A stretch of 64,000 bases of DNA from assembly GCA_000170815.1 (NCBI GenBank), contig ABCO01000003.1, forward strand, positions 248,001-312,000. The letters run 5' to 3'. Made by a program: the position numbers and the translations under genes. This document shows, piece after piece, positions 33,379 through 43,478 of the stretch. Every line of letters starts with the position of its first letter. Position 1 is the stretch's first letter. Source of the DNA: an unidentified eubacterium SCB49. Its GTDB lineage: Bacteria; Bacteroidota; Bacteroidia; Flavobacteriales; Flavobacteriaceae. Below the pieces are notes generated by a model. It was not told the DNA's origin and ran no database searches. It saw only the letters and a list, made by a program, of their open reading frames with translations.

Positions 33379-34437
33379 ATGATTAACTTATTTAACACAC
33401 AAATATCTTCTCTTTCTATACATCGTGTAGGAAATAAAAGTCGAAATGAATCTGTTGTACTGTCTAAAGACACCTACAAAATTGATGATGAAATTCGCCC
33501 ATTAATGAAAGAGTTTTTCTTAAAACCTTTTAGAGAGAAAGAAGAAAATTATTTTCATTTTCATCACGAAGCAGACCTAGAGTTTCACGAAATATACAAA
33601 GCGGCTAATACTATTTTTGACAATCCGGAATCTGCTCACGATGTGAGTAAAACCATCGCCAAGTATCTTTTTGATCAGTCTATGCACCCACACATTAAAA
33701 ATGGGGAGGTCTATATTGCCTATTTGGAAAATGTACAGTTAGACAATGAAAAAATGGATGCCATAGGTATCTTTAAGTCTGAAATAAAACAAGATTTTTT
33801 ACAGTTTTCTGAAACTGAAAACCAATTGGATGCCGTTTTACAACAAGGAGTTAGTCTTAACAAGCTTGATAAAGGTTGTATTATTTTTAATAAAAACAGA
33901 GAAGACGGCTATAAAGTACTTACTGTAGACAGCAATAGATATGATGCACGTTACTGGATTGAAAGCTTTTTAGGTTTAGATGCTTTTCAAGATGATAACT
34001 TTTACACTAAAAAATATTTAAAATTCTGTCAAGATTTTGCAAAAGAAGTGGTTTTGCCTGCAGAGGACAAAAAGGAAGAAGTAATGTTTATGAATCGTGC
34101 AGTAAATCACTTTGCTAAAAATGATAGCTTTGACGAGTCTGCGTTTATGACAGATGTGATAGATAACCCAGAATTAATACCTGAGTTTAATCACTATAAG
34201 TCTGAAAAAGCCCCAAAATACAGCATTGAAGATTTAACCACATTTCCTATTGCAAACACAGCAGTCACAGCAGCACGTAAAAAAATTAAAAACGTGATTA
34301 ATCTGGATACCAACGTTCAGATAAAAATGGATTTTATAAACCCAGAAAGCGCAGACAAGTTTGTAGAAAAAGGATGGGACGAAGAAAAACAAATGTATTA
34401 TTATCTTGTCTACTTTAATAAAGAAGAAAAGAGTTAA
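33379..34437 (+). CDS. Nucleoid-associated protein (NdpA/YejK family)
   Basis: This 352-residue protein shows the family marks INLFNTQISSLSIHRVGNKSRNE and LDKGCIIFNKNREDGYKVLTVDSNRYDARYWIESFLGL. It is predicted to be cytosolic and to bind nucleoid DNA; the E. coli relative is a minor nucleoid protein. The 92-bp gap before it holds no clear promoter, and a strong terminator follows. A link with the upstream pRiA4b-like gene is possible but not shown. Confidence 0.85.
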   Translation: MINLFNTQISSLSIHRVGNKSRNESVVLSKDTYKIDDEIRPLMKEFFLKPFREKEENYFHFHHEADLEFHEIYKAANTIFDNPESAHDVSKTIAKYLFDQSMHPHIKNGEVYIAYLENVQLDNEKMDAIGIFKSEIKQDFLQFSETENQLDAVLQQGVSLNKLDKGCIIFNKNREDGYKVLTVDSNRYDARYWIESFLGLDAFQDDNFYTKKYLKFCQDFAKEVVLPAEDKKEEVMFMNRAVNHFAKNDSFDESAFMTDVIDNPELIPEFNHYKSEKAPKYSIEDLTTFPIANTAVTAARKKIKNVINLDTNVQIKMDFINPESADKFVEKGWDEEKQMYYYLVYFNKEEKS

Positions 34438-34455
34438 AACATATTTATAATTATT

Positions 34456-34493
34456 AAAAATCTTCATTTAATCTTAAATGAAGATTTTTTTTT
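34456..34493 (+). terminator. Rho-independent terminator of the nucleoid-associated protein gene
   Basis: A 15-bp perfect stem (AAAAATCTTCATTTA with its complement) closes a 4-nt loop and runs into a T tract, 19 bp after the stop. The flanking A and T runs make it able to work in both directions. Confidence 0.85.
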
Positions 34494-34569
34494 ATTGTAA
34501 TCTAATAGATCTCCTGTAACAAAACCATCCCACACTCGTCATACTAACAACCATAAAAACCAACCGCTC

Positions 34570-35466
34570 GTGAATACTATTCTCACCATTAATAACCTTA
34601 CTAAAGAGTTTGGCCCTATTAAGGCTGTAAACAATTTATCGTTTACCATAGAAAAAGGAAATGTCTACGGCATACTCGGCCCAAATGGTAGTGGAAAATC
34701 TACCACACTTGGGATTGTCCTTAATGTCGTAAATAAAACCTCAGGAGATTTTCAATGGTTTGAAGGGCAAGGTACAACCCACGAAGCATTAAAAAGAGTC
34801 GGTGCGATCATTGAGCACCCTAACTTCTATCCTTATATGACTGCCTACCAAAATCTAGAGTTGGTATGTAAAATTAAAGGAGTTCCAACAAATAAAATTT
34901 CAGAAAAACTTGGGATTGTAGGTCTTGAAGAAAGACAGCATAGTAAGTTTAGCACCTTTAGTCTTGGTATGAAACAACGACTTGCCATTGCATCTGCCAT
35001 ATTAAATGATCCCGAAATTTTAATTCTTGATGAACCTACAAACGGTCTTGACCCACAAGGGATACATCAAATAAGAGAAATTATTCGCACGATAGCAGCT
35101 AAAGGAACCACTATTTTACTTGCCTCACACTTACTCGACGAGGTTGAAAAAGTATGTTCACACGTTGTAATACTCAGAAAAGGACAAAGCTTATATGTAG
35201 GTAGTGTGGAGAATATGAATGCAAGTCACGGTTTTATTACCGTAAAAGCAGATGATATGCTTCAATTAAAAGCGACACTAGAAGCAAGCAACTCATTTAC
35301 TTCTGTAAAAGAAGAGAACGATACATTGGTGGCTTTTCTTAAAGAACCTATGGATGCCGCAGCAATAAATAAGCTATGTTTTGATAAAGGAATTGCACTC
35401 TCACATCTAGTGAAACGCAAAGAGAGCCTTGAAGAACAATTTCTTGAACTTACTAAAAACAACTAA
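34570..35466 (+). CDS. ABC transporter ATP-binding subunit
   Basis: This 298-residue ATPase is the partner of the permease that follows at 4 bp. It has Walker A GPNGSGKST, the signature FSLGMKQRLA, Walker B ILILDEPTNGLDP and the switch His in ASHLLDEVE. The start is GTG at 34570. The architecture, an ATPase then an ABC-2-type permease, is that of a bacitracin/lantibiotic or Na+-type exporter (NatA/BcrA-like). The cargo is unknown. Confidence 0.9.
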   Translation: MNTILTINNLTKEFGPIKAVNNLSFTIEKGNVYGILGPNGSGKSTTLGIVLNVVNKTSGDFQWFEGQGTTHEALKRVGAIIEHPNFYPYMTAYQNLELVCKIKGVPTNKISEKLGIVGLEERQHSKFSTFSLGMKQRLAIASAILNDPEILILDEPTNGLDPQGIHQIREIIRTIAAKGTTILLASHLLDEVEKVCSHVVILRKGQSLYVGSVENMNASHGFITVKADDMLQLKATLEASNSFTSVKEENDTLVAFLKEPMDAAAINKLCFDKGIALSHLVKRKESLEEQFLELTKNN

Positions 35467-35469
35467 ATC

Positions 35470-36306
35470 ATGCTACGTCTTCTCAATATAGAATTTCAAA
35501 AAATAAAATATAACAAATCTGTCAAGGTCATCTCTATCGTATACTTTGTCTTGATTACATTTATTGCACTCATTGCCTCTATCGAGTTTAATTTTGCAAG
35601 TGTTAATTTTAGAGTGGCAGATCAGGGTATTTTTAATTTTCCATTTATTTGGCATTTTAATACCTACCTCGCAGCTTGGTTAAAATTATTCTTTGCTATT
35701 GTCATTGTCTCCTTAGTGGCTAATGAATATAGCTACAGAACTTTAAAACAAAACCTGATAGACGGATTAAGCAAAAAAGAGTTTGTACTCTCTAAATTTG
35801 TAACCGTTATTTTATTTGCACTAGCTTCTACTCTATTTGTCTTTATTATCACAATGATTTTAGGGCTCATATTTTCAGATTATACCGAAATAGGGATCAT
35901 TTTTAGTGACCTAGACTATTTACTAGCTTATTTCATAAAATTAGTAGGGTTCTTCTCTTTCTGTTTATTCTTAGCAGTACTAGTAAAACGCTCTGCCTTT
36001 GCATTGGGGTTTTTATTTATCTGGTGGGTTTTTGAAGGTATAATCTATGCTGTTTTAAAATGGGGTTTATTTAAAGGAACAGAAATAGCAGATACCATCA
36101 TTCAATTTTTTCCACTAGAGGCAATGAATAACTTGATTAAAGAACCATTTACAAGACTAGGAGGCGTACAATCTATCGCTAGTCAAGTGGGAGAAGACAT
36201 TACAAAGTCATACGATGTAACATTCTTAAACATCGCGATTGTCTCTATCTATACTTTCTTGTTTATTTACTGGTCATTAGTGATCCTAAAAAGAAGAGAT
36301 TTATAA
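35470..36306 (+). CDS. ABC-2-type transporter permease
   Basis: This 278-residue membrane protein has about six transmembrane segments, starting at residue 20 (VISIVYFVLITFIALIAS) and ending KRRDL. The elbow helix region LNIEFQKIKYNKS and the NEYSYRTLKQNLIDGLSK loop are typical of ABC-2 permeases that pair with an ATPase such as the one upstream. The two genes are 4 bp apart, so they almost certainly form one exporter. Confidence 0.87.
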   Translation: MLRLLNIEFQKIKYNKSVKVISIVYFVLITFIALIASIEFNFASVNFRVADQGIFNFPFIWHFNTYLAAWLKLFFAIVIVSLVANEYSYRTLKQNLIDGLSKKEFVLSKFVTVILFALASTLFVFIITMILGLIFSDYTEIGIIFSDLDYLLAYFIKLVGFFSFCLFLAVLVKRSAFALGFLFIWWVFEGIIYAVLKWGLFKGTEIADTIIQFFPLEAMNNLIKEPFTRLGGVQSIASQVGEDITKSYDVTFLNIAIVSIYTFLFIYWSLVILKRRDL

Positions 36307-36317
36307 CCGTAATTAGC

Positions 36318-36353
36318 TGAGGACAGTACCCTTATTTTTTTGTATTGTCCTCA
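36318..36353. terminator. Hairpin after the ABC transporter operon
   Basis: A 12-bp stem (TGAGGACAGTAC paired with GTATTGTCCTCA, one G-T pair) with a 12-nt T-rich loop lies 12 bp after the permease stop. There is no T run downstream on the plus strand, so it may be a weak terminator or an mRNA-end stabiliser. Confidence 0.4.
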
Positions 36354-36440
36354 ACAAAAACTCCATTTCAAATTACAACATTAGGTCGTTTTCATTTCCA
36401 TCATTCGCTAAAGGTGGAAAACACTGCTATTATTATTTAA

Positions 36441-36476
36441 TTTCGATTTCAGTTTCGATTTAGATTTCGGCTTCTA
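36441..36476. repeat. Phased hexanucleotide tract TTTCRA upstream of a T9SS gene
   Basis: Six hexads follow in register: TTTCGA, TTTCAG, TTTCGA, TTTAGA, TTTCGG, CTTCTA. The tract ends 12 bp before a near -7 element (TATATTTA, 36488-36495). A similar tract precedes the udk promoter at 54733-54768. Confidence 0.55.
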
Positions 36477-36514
36477 AGAGAATTGATTATATTTAAAGAT
36501 TAATCAACCACCCA

Positions 36515-38944
36515 ATGAGACGGCTTACGTCCTTACTTCTGTTTATTGTTTCATGCATCACTGTCCAAGCACAGGATGTACAGTTATTTGAGTCTTTTAA
36601 TGGGCGCTATGATTACTTAGCCTTTGGAAATACACTAAATACTAGAGAAAACGGAGCAGATGATCCTTGCCAATTGCTTACAGCTACCAGTGCAGATTTA
36701 ACGTTACAAGCCAATCAGACTGTGGTAGCAGCTTACCTTTATTGGGCAGGAAGCTTAGACCCAGGAGATCTTGATGTAACCCTTAACGGAACACAAGTTA
36801 CCGCAGAACGTGATTTTTCGCTTTCATTTCTCTCTAACGGTATCGAATACACCTATTTTGCTGCAGTAGCAGATGTAACAGATATTGTTTTAGCAAACGG
36901 AAACACAACCTACACACTTACGGACCTTGATGTTTCAGATAACATCGCATATTATTGCAACGGAAACTCTACAAACTTCGCCGGTTGGGCAGTGACACTT
37001 ATCTATGAAGACCCCTCGTTTAACTTGACAAACATCAACATATTTGAAGGACTTGAAAGCGTTAATATTTCAGACAATCAACTAACAATTGTACTTGACA
37101 ATCTAAATATAATTGACGCAGATGGTGCAAAAATAGGTTTCTTGGCTTGGGAAGGTGATAGCTCATTAGCTGTTGAAGAATCACTTAGAATTAACGGAAA
37201 TCTGATCAGTAACCCACCTCTCAACCCAGCAAACAATGCCTTTAATAGCACCAACAGTTTTACAGGCGCTAACGATTTATACAATATGGATATTGATGTT
37301 TATAATGTTGAAAATGTTATAAACGCTGGAGATACACAAGCCGTCATAGACCTCAATTCTGGACAAGACTTTGTGATGATAAACAATATTGTCACTGTTT
37401 TTAATAGCGAATTACCCGATGCTACCGTTGCGTTTTCTGAAATCTCTTACGATCCGCTTTGTGGCAATCGCACACTCGAAATGAAATACACAGTTTTTAA
37501 TGAAAACAGCACTGCACCACTGCCAATTAACACACCTATCGCTATTTATGCTAATAATACGGTAGTTGTACAAACCCAAACTAATATCGAAATTCCCATT
37601 GGAGGTTCTGCTATTGGTTTTGAATCCATTACAATTCCTGAGGGAATTCCTTCAAGCTTTAATTTACAAATAGTAGTAGATGATACCGGTGATGGAACCG
37701 GAATTATAGAAGAAATTAATGAAGATAATAATGAAGACAGCACCGCAGTTATGCTGCATGTCTTTCCAGAGTTTACACTTCAAGATTTAGAAATATGCAA
37801 TGCCGTAGGGTTGGAAATTTTTGATTTAACAGAAGCTGTCACAGTGATTTCAGATGTCACCACAATGTCGTTTTACTTAAACCAAACAGATGCAGAAACT
37901 CAAAACAACGCCATCATAAGCCCCGAATATTTTACTACAGAGAGCCCTTTACTTCCTATTTACGCGAGGATAGAAAATGAACATTGTTTTAAAATAGAAT
38001 CCTTTTCTATTGGTGTTGCGATTTGCCCACTTCCAGATGCAACCATTCGATTTACAATTGAGGTTTTTCCTTGTCGAATGCGAGCTATAGAAATTGAATA
38101 TACAGTTTACAATCTTGATGGTACAGCCTTATTACCTGCACAAACACCTATTGCTTTTACCTTTGACGGTATTCTGGTTGCGCAATCTGAAACTCAAAAT
38201 GACATTGCTATAGACGGTAGCGAGAATGGTTTTATTTCGTTTAACCTACCCGATTCTACCTCAGATTATTTTATTCTTGCCGCTTACGTTGATAATGACG
38301 GTACAGGTCAAGGTATTGTTGAAGAACTAGATGAAACAAATAATCTTGATTCAATAGATACCAGCTTCGGATACATCCCAGACATTCCCCCTTTGCCAGA
38401 TATGATAGCATGTGATCTTGGGTTTAACACAGCCATTTTTAATCTTAGAGAACAAGACGAGATTGCCACAAGTAGTGTTGAAGATGGTAGCACCACTTAT
38501 TACCCAACAGAACTAGACGCTTTACAACAAACAAATCCTATTTTTGACCCTGAAAACTACAGAAATACAACAGACCCACAAGAGATTTTTATACGATTGG
38601 AAAACGAAATCTGTTTTACCATTGGCTCTTTTACTATTGCGACCGAAAATTGCAAACCTCAAATTCCTGAAGGTTTTTCACCTAATGGCGATGGTGTAAA
38701 TGATGTGTTTCATATTGAAGGTTTACAAAATGTTTTTGAAGATTATCATTTAAAAATATTTAATCGTTATGGTACTCAAATTTACGAAGGTGGCCCAGAG
38801 CTCGAACATTGGGATGGAATACCAAATGATGGATTATTGTATCAAGAAAAGCTTGTTCCTGTAGGCACATACTATTATGTTTTACATTTAAATGACCCAA
38901 ATTTTACAAAGCCTTTGTTAGGGTTTGTGTATGTGAATTATTGA
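36515..38944 (+). CDS. Secreted protein with type B T9SS C-terminal domain and duplicated CARDB-like units
   Basis: This 809-residue protein has a signal peptide (cleavage after VQAQ, about residue 20). An N-terminal beta-domain follows, then two tandem CARDB-like units of about 200 residues, each beginning LPDAT and ending in a D-rich turn (DDTGDGTGIIEE; DNDGTGQGIVEE). A short related piece follows each. The last 90 residues form the CHU_C / gliding-associated C-terminal domain (PEGFSPNGDGVNDVFHI ... GTYYYVL), the type B signal for the type IX secretion system. It is therefore exported and probably kept at the surface. It may bind or adhere; no enzyme site is seen. Confidence 0.87.
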   Translation: MRRLTSLLLFIVSCITVQAQDVQLFESFNGRYDYLAFGNTLNTRENGADDPCQLLTATSADLTLQANQTVVAAYLYWAGSLDPGDLDVTLNGTQVTAERDFSLSFLSNGIEYTYFAAVADVTDIVLANGNTTYTLTDLDVSDNIAYYCNGNSTNFAGWAVTLIYEDPSFNLTNINIFEGLESVNISDNQLTIVLDNLNIIDADGAKIGFLAWEGDSSLAVEESLRINGNLISNPPLNPANNAFNSTNSFTGANDLYNMDIDVYNVENVINAGDTQAVIDLNSGQDFVMINNIVTVFNSELPDATVAFSEISYDPLCGNRTLEMKYTVFNENSTAPLPINTPIAIYANNTVVVQTQTNIEIPIGGSAIGFESITIPEGIPSSFNLQIVVDDTGDGTGIIEEINEDNNEDSTAVMLHVFPEFTLQDLEICNAVGLEIFDLTEAVTVISDVTTMSFYLNQTDAETQNNAIISPEYFTTESPLLPIYARIENEHCFKIESFSIGVAICPLPDATIRFTIEVFPCRMRAIEIEYTVYNLDGTALLPAQTPIAFTFDGILVAQSETQNDIAIDGSENGFISFNLPDSTSDYFILAAYVDNDGTGQGIVEELDETNNLDSIDTSFGYIPDIPPLPDMIACDLGFNTAIFNLREQDEIATSSVEDGSTTYYPTELDALQQTNPIFDPENYRNTTDPQEIFIRLENEICFTIGSFTIATENCKPQIPEGFSPNGDGVNDVFHIEGLQNVFEDYHLKIFNRYGTQIYEGGPELEHWDGIPNDGLLYQEKLVPVGTYYYVLHLNDPNFTKPLLGFVYVNY

Positions 38945-39047
38945 TACTTAAAAACCAACAGAAACTAAGATGTACTTTTAAACCTTAATTAACTCTTTTT
39001 TCTGTTAAGCTATTCCAAACCCTGCACATTTCCGTAGAAATAATTGT

Positions 39048-39055
39048 TATTTTTG
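39048..39055 (+). promoter_or_regulatory. Putative -7 element of uvrB
   Basis: A perfect TATTTTTG ends 7 bp before the uvrB ATG, so the transcript should have almost no leader. A -33 TTTG is not obvious. Confidence 0.45.
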
Positions 39056-39062
39056 TTAGCAT

Positions 39063-41063
39063 ATGAAGTTTAATCTTGTTTCAGAATTTTCACCTACCGG
39101 AGATCAACCCGAAGCTATCAAAGCACTCGTAACAGGCATTGAGTCTGAAGAAAAATACCAAACCCTTTTAGGAGTTACAGGTAGTGGTAAAACATTTACG
39201 GTGGCTAACGTAATAGAAAAAGTGCAGAAACCAACCTTAGTGTTGGCACATAACAAAACACTTGCTGCTCAGTTATATACCGAATTTAAAAACCTATTTC
39301 CTGAAAATGCGGTAGAATACTATGTTTCGTATTATGATTACTATCAGCCCGAAGCATTTATACCTACTAGCGGTACTTATATTGAGAAAGACCTTTCTAT
39401 TAATGAAGAGATAGAAGTAATGCGATTGAGCACAACCTCTTCCCTACTTTCGGGAAGACGTGATGTGATTGTAGTAGCGTCTGTATCTTGTATCTACGGA
39501 ATTGGTAATCCTGCAGAATTTCAGAAAAGTGTAATTTCATTAGAAGCTGGTCAAATTATTTCGAGAACCAAATTATTACACCAATTGGTGCATAGTCTTT
39601 ATTCTCGAACAGAAGCAGAGTTTAGTCATGGACGTTTCAGAATAAAAGGAGATACATTAGATGTGTTTCCGAGTTACGCAGATCACGCCTTTAGAATTCA
39701 TTTTTTTGGTGATGAGATTGAAGAAATAGAAGCTTTTAATCCAGAAAATAATGAAGTCATTGAAAAATATGATCGCCTAACCATTTACCCAGCAAATATG
39801 TTTGTGACTTCGCCAGATGTATTAAAAGAAGCTATCTGGGAGATTCAACAAGATTTAGTAAAACAAGTAGATTATTTTAAAGAAATAGGAAAACATCTAG
39901 AAGCAAAACGACTCGAAGAACGTACTACATTTGATCTTGAAATGATACGAGAATTGGGGTATTGTAGCGGTATAGAAAACTATTCGCGTTATTTAGACAA
40001 ACGTTTACCCGGTACGCGCCCGTTCTGTTTGTTAGATTATTTTCCAAGCGACTATTTAATGGTTGTAGATGAAAGTCACGTTTCAATTCCGCAAGTGGGT
40101 GCGATGTATGGTGGCGATAGATCTAGAAAAGAAAACTTGGTTGAATATGGTTTTAGATTGCCTGCGGCTATGGACAATAGACCTTTAAAAGCAGAAGAGT
40201 TTGAATCATTACAAAATCAGGTGATTTTTGTGAGTGCAACCCCTGCAGACTATGAACTTGAAAAAACAGGCGGTGTTTTTGTAGAACAAATTATTCGTCC
40301 AACAGGATTATTAGATCCGCCTATAGAAATTAGACCTAGTTTAAATCAGATAGACGATTTACTGGAGGAAATACAAATTCGTGTAGAAAAAGATGAACGT
40401 GTACTTGTAACCACGCTCACCAAAAGAATGGCAGAAGAACTTACCAAATACTTAATGAGAGTAAATGTAAGAACAAGATACATACACAGTGACGTAGACA
40501 CACTAGAACGTGTAGAGATTATGCAAGATTTACGTAGAGGTATTTTTGATGTGCTTGTGGGTGTTAACCTTTTAAGAGAAGGACTGGATCTACCAGAAGT
40601 GAGCCTTGTAGCAATACTAGATGCAGATAAAGAAGGTTTTTTACGTAGTCACCGTTCCCTAACTCAAACCGTAGGGCGTGCAGCTCGAAACATTAACGGA
40701 AAAGCTATTATGTATGCAGATAAGATTACAAAAAGTATGCAGCTTACCATAGATGCTACCAACTATAAGCGTGAAAAACAAATAGCATACAATACTAAAA
40801 ACAACATCACCCCTACTCAAATTAAAAAATCGTTTGACAATGCATTATCAAACAGCAAAAAGAACGCTTATACTATTGAGACCGCACAAAGCTTAGCGGC
40901 AGAATCTGAAGAAAATGAATACCTCACAAAACCTCAGATAGAAAAGAACATACGTGATACACGTAAAGCAATGGAAAAAGCCGCCAAAGAACTCGACTTT
41001 ATGATGGCAGCAAAATTGCGGGATAAAATAAAGAAATGGCAAGACGAACTTAATAAAGATTAA
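39063..41063 (+). CDS. uvrB: UvrABC excinuclease subunit B
   Basis: This is a 666-residue nucleotide-excision repair protein of normal length. Walker A GVTGSGKT lies at 37-44. The damage-probing beta-hairpin region reads YYVSYYDYYQPEAFIP. DEAD-like DESHVSIPQ and the helicase motif QTVGRAARN follow. The C-terminal UVR domain (KAMEKAAKELDFMMAAKLRDKI, shown in part) contacts UvrC. It verifies lesions handed over by UvrA and loads UvrC for incision. It is probably monocistronic or paired with the HELGH protein 26 bp downstream. Confidence 0.97.
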   Translation: MKFNLVSEFSPTGDQPEAIKALVTGIESEEKYQTLLGVTGSGKTFTVANVIEKVQKPTLVLAHNKTLAAQLYTEFKNLFPENAVEYYVSYYDYYQPEAFIPTSGTYIEKDLSINEEIEVMRLSTTSSLLSGRRDVIVVASVSCIYGIGNPAEFQKSVISLEAGQIISRTKLLHQLVHSLYSRTEAEFSHGRFRIKGDTLDVFPSYADHAFRIHFFGDEIEEIEAFNPENNEVIEKYDRLTIYPANMFVTSPDVLKEAIWEIQQDLVKQVDYFKEIGKHLEAKRLEERTTFDLEMIRELGYCSGIENYSRYLDKRLPGTRPFCLLDYFPSDYLMVVDESHVSIPQVGAMYGGDRSRKENLVEYGFRLPAAMDNRPLKAEEFESLQNQVIFVSATPADYELEKTGGVFVEQIIRPTGLLDPPIEIRPSLNQIDDLLEEIQIRVEKDERVLVTTLTKRMAEELTKYLMRVNVRTRYIHSDVDTLERVEIMQDLRRGIFDVLVGVNLLREGLDLPEVSLVAILDADKEGFLRSHRSLTQTVGRAARNINGKAIMYADKITKSMQLTIDATNYKREKQIAYNTKNNITPTQIKKSFDNALSNSKKNAYTIETAQSLAAESEENEYLTKPQIEKNIRDTRKAMEKAAKELDFMMAAKLRDKIKKWQDELNKD

Positions 41064-41089
41064 ATATTAGCGCTACTATATATATTAAT

Positions 41090-41701
41090 ATGTCCTTAAC
41101 ACAGTTTCTAATTGCATTCTTGTATTTTCCACTTACAATGATAGCAACTACAGAAATTTCCTTAGACAATAAAACAATACCTAAATCTATTAAAGAAGAA
41201 GCTTTAATAGCACTTTCACATTATCCAGAATTAGCAAAAACAGAGATAAGTTTTGTATTTAAAAACGATATTAAAAAATCTACTATGCAAGCTCAACCAA
41301 AGTTTACAAGCTTTTTTAAAGGAAAGAAAAACAGAGCTTACGTTATTAAAATAAGTCGTAAAATACAGATTGACACAAAAGAGTTATCAATACACGAGGT
41401 ACCTAAAGATGTGATGATTGGATGGCTAGGCCACGAATTAGGTCATGTTATGGATTACAGAAATCGATCTAATTTTGGAATGCTAATTTTTGGAATCAAA
41501 TACTTATTTTCATCCCAACACATACAAGAAGTAGAACGCGCTGCAGATACATTTGCAATTATACACGGAATGGGTGATTATATCTTAAAAACAAAAAGCT
41601 TTATCCTCGATCACGCAGATATTTCAGAAAAATATAAGGCAAAATTACGCAGACTATATATGTCACCAGAAGAAGTGATGCATTTAATTAACGAGCATTA
41701 A
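41090..41701 (+). CDS. Putative zinc metalloprotease-like protein (HELGH)
   Basis: This is a 203-residue protein with a hydrophobic N-terminus that may be a signal or anchor (FLIAFLYFPLTMIATT). A zinc-binding HExxH motif lies in WLGHELGHVMDY, and a second acidic motif QEVERAADTFAI about 35 residues later could supply the third ligand as in gluzincins. The rest has no family I recognise. It looks like a small membrane-associated or periplasmic peptidase. The gene follows uvrB at 26 bp and may share its transcript, which is a puzzling pairing. Confidence 0.7.
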   Translation: MSLTQFLIAFLYFPLTMIATTEISLDNKTIPKSIKEEALIALSHYPELAKTEISFVFKNDIKKSTMQAQPKFTSFFKGKKNRAYVIKISRKIQIDTKELSIHEVPKDVMIGWLGHELGHVMDYRNRSNFGMLIFGIKYLFSSQHIQEVERAADTFAIIHGMGDYILKTKSFILDHADISEKYKAKLRRLYMSPEEVMHLINEH

Positions 41702-41862
41702 CTATCTATTATATTCTTCGGAAATTTTAAAATAATTTCATCTTTTTGCTCTTTGTTTAATGACTCCTAAGAATTATTAAATTTATCTGTGCCATTTAAA
41801 CGTTCACCATAGCATATGCTGCTATAACTTGATTTTACATTTCAATATATACTGGTTTTAAA

Positions 41863-43380
41863 CTATTCTCCCACAAAGGCCTGCCATTCTTTAAATTTCT
41901 CCTCTTTCATCACACGCGCCATCTTTACCTGACCTCCTTTTTTCTTGTTCTTGCCATTCCAGTCATTAAATTTTTCAGGAGGGACTGTGCTAACAATAAC
42001 TCCTTTTAATGATTTACTTCTGGCAACTCTATAATTTTTATTGGCTTCTTGAAGTGCTTCATCTAAAGCATCTCTTAGTTTTCCTGTGTCAACATCACTT
42101 TCTGTACCCAAATACCAATGATGGTAAAATGCGCCCTCTTTTTGTACAGCAGCTACCGTAAACTCAGGAATTTCGATGTCAAATTTTTGTTCTAATGTCC
42201 TTAAAGCCGTATCCATTTTATTAACAGAAAGCTGAGAACCAACAACATTTAAAAAGAACTTTGTTCTTCCAGTAATTATAATTTCTGCTTTTTCTACATC
42301 TGTAAAAGCTATGGTATCCCCTATTAGATAGCGCCAAGTACCAGAAGCTGTACTCATAAGTAACACATAATCTTGATCTGTGGTTACATTATCTAAAGTT
42401 ACAACCTCTGCCTTTTGACTTAACGAGCCATCTTCCAAAATATATTCTGGTTTAAAAGGAACAAACTCAAAATAGATACCATTATCTGTCACCAACTTCA
42501 TAGCAGTTGTATCTGGTCGCTGCTGAAAAGCTATAAACCCTTCACTTGCTAAATAAGTATCAATAACTGTAATAGGCTTATCAAGTAATAAATTAAAGCT
42601 TTTTTCATACGGCTGAAAAGCCACACCACCACTAGTGAAGACTTGTAAATTAGGCCAAATATCATGAATCGTTTTGGCTCCGTGATATTCAATTACTTTT
42701 TTTAGCATGAGTTCCATCCAAGAAGGAATTCCACTTAAAGCGCCTATATCCCATTCTTTAGCACGCTCAGCTATAGTTTGTATACGCTGATCCCAATCAT
42801 CAATTTTAGCTATATCTTCTCCTGGCTTATAATATCCTTTAAACCAAAACGGAATATTACTCGCAGAGATCCCACTAATTTCGCCTTCTAAAAATTCATC
42901 TCGTTCACTTAAATCAGTTGAACTCCCTAACATCATGATTTCTTTTTCAAAAAAATCTGCTGGCAAATCAAAATTAGACAAAGCAGAAACTTGCTGTATT
43001 CCAGCATTTCGTATCGCTGTTATCATCGCATCTGTCACCGGAATTCTTTTACTCTTTTTTCCCGTTGTTCCACTACTTAATGCAAAATAATGGGGTTTAC
43101 CTGGCCATACTATATCTTCTAGTCCATCCTCTACTTTACACCACCATTCTCTTTTCATCTTATGGTAATCATAAAAAGGGATTGCCTTTGCAAATGCATC
43201 AGAAACACAATCTGATTCTAAAATATTACTAAACCCATAATATTTACCAAAAGCTGTATCTTTTGCTTGTTCTAATAAATCTCTAAGAACCACCTGTTGT
43301 TCTGTAACGGGCGAACTATCTGAGCTTAAAGAATCCTTAAGATCTATTGCACTTTTAATAATCGAACCTAATATTGCCAT
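41863..43380 (-). CDS. GH3-family acyl-adenylate-forming protein
   Basis: This 505-residue protein matches the GH3 auxin-responsive promoter family: the P-loop-like FALSSGTTGKKSKRIPVTDAM, WPNLQVFTSGGVAFQPYE, and ITGRTKFFLNVVGSQLS. Plant members join amino acids to auxin or jasmonate through acyl-AMP. Bacterial homologues, common in Bacteroidota, have an unknown acid substrate. All adenylation blocks appear intact. It is alone on the minus strand, divergent from the rluF-like gene. Confidence 0.88.
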   Translation of the reverse strand: MAILGSIIKSAIDLKDSLSSDSSPVTEQQVVLRDLLEQAKDTAFGKYYGFSNILESDCVSDAFAKAIPFYDYHKMKREWWCKVEDGLEDIVWPGKPHYFALSSGTTGKKSKRIPVTDAMITAIRNAGIQQVSALSNFDLPADFFEKEIMMLGSSTDLSERDEFLEGEISGISASNIPFWFKGYYKPGEDIAKIDDWDQRIQTIAERAKEWDIGALSGIPSWMELMLKKVIEYHGAKTIHDIWPNLQVFTSGGVAFQPYEKSFNLLLDKPITVIDTYLASEGFIAFQQRPDTTAMKLVTDNGIYFEFVPFKPEYILEDGSLSQKAEVVTLDNVTTDQDYVLLMSTASGTWRYLIGDTIAFTDVEKAEIIITGRTKFFLNVVGSQLSVNKMDTALRTLEQKFDIEIPEFTVAAVQKEGAFYHHWYLGTESDVDTGKLRDALDEALQEANKNYRVARSKSLKGVIVSTVPPEKFNDWNGKNKKKGGQVKMARVMKEEKFKEWQAFVGE

Positions 43381-43466
43381 TATAAAATTATGTTTATCGT
43401 AAATTTACAAGAAAATAATGGGTTCTTTAAAGGGTTTAAATTAACTTTAACTATAGGTCTTTATAC

Positions 43467-43474
43467 TATCTTTG
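43467..43474 (+). promoter_or_regulatory. Putative -7 element of the rluF-like gene
   Basis: A perfect TATCTTTG ends 4 bp before the ATG at 43479. Transcription would start at or just beside the start codon, giving a leaderless mRNA. Confidence 0.5.
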
Positions 43475-43478
43475 CAAT

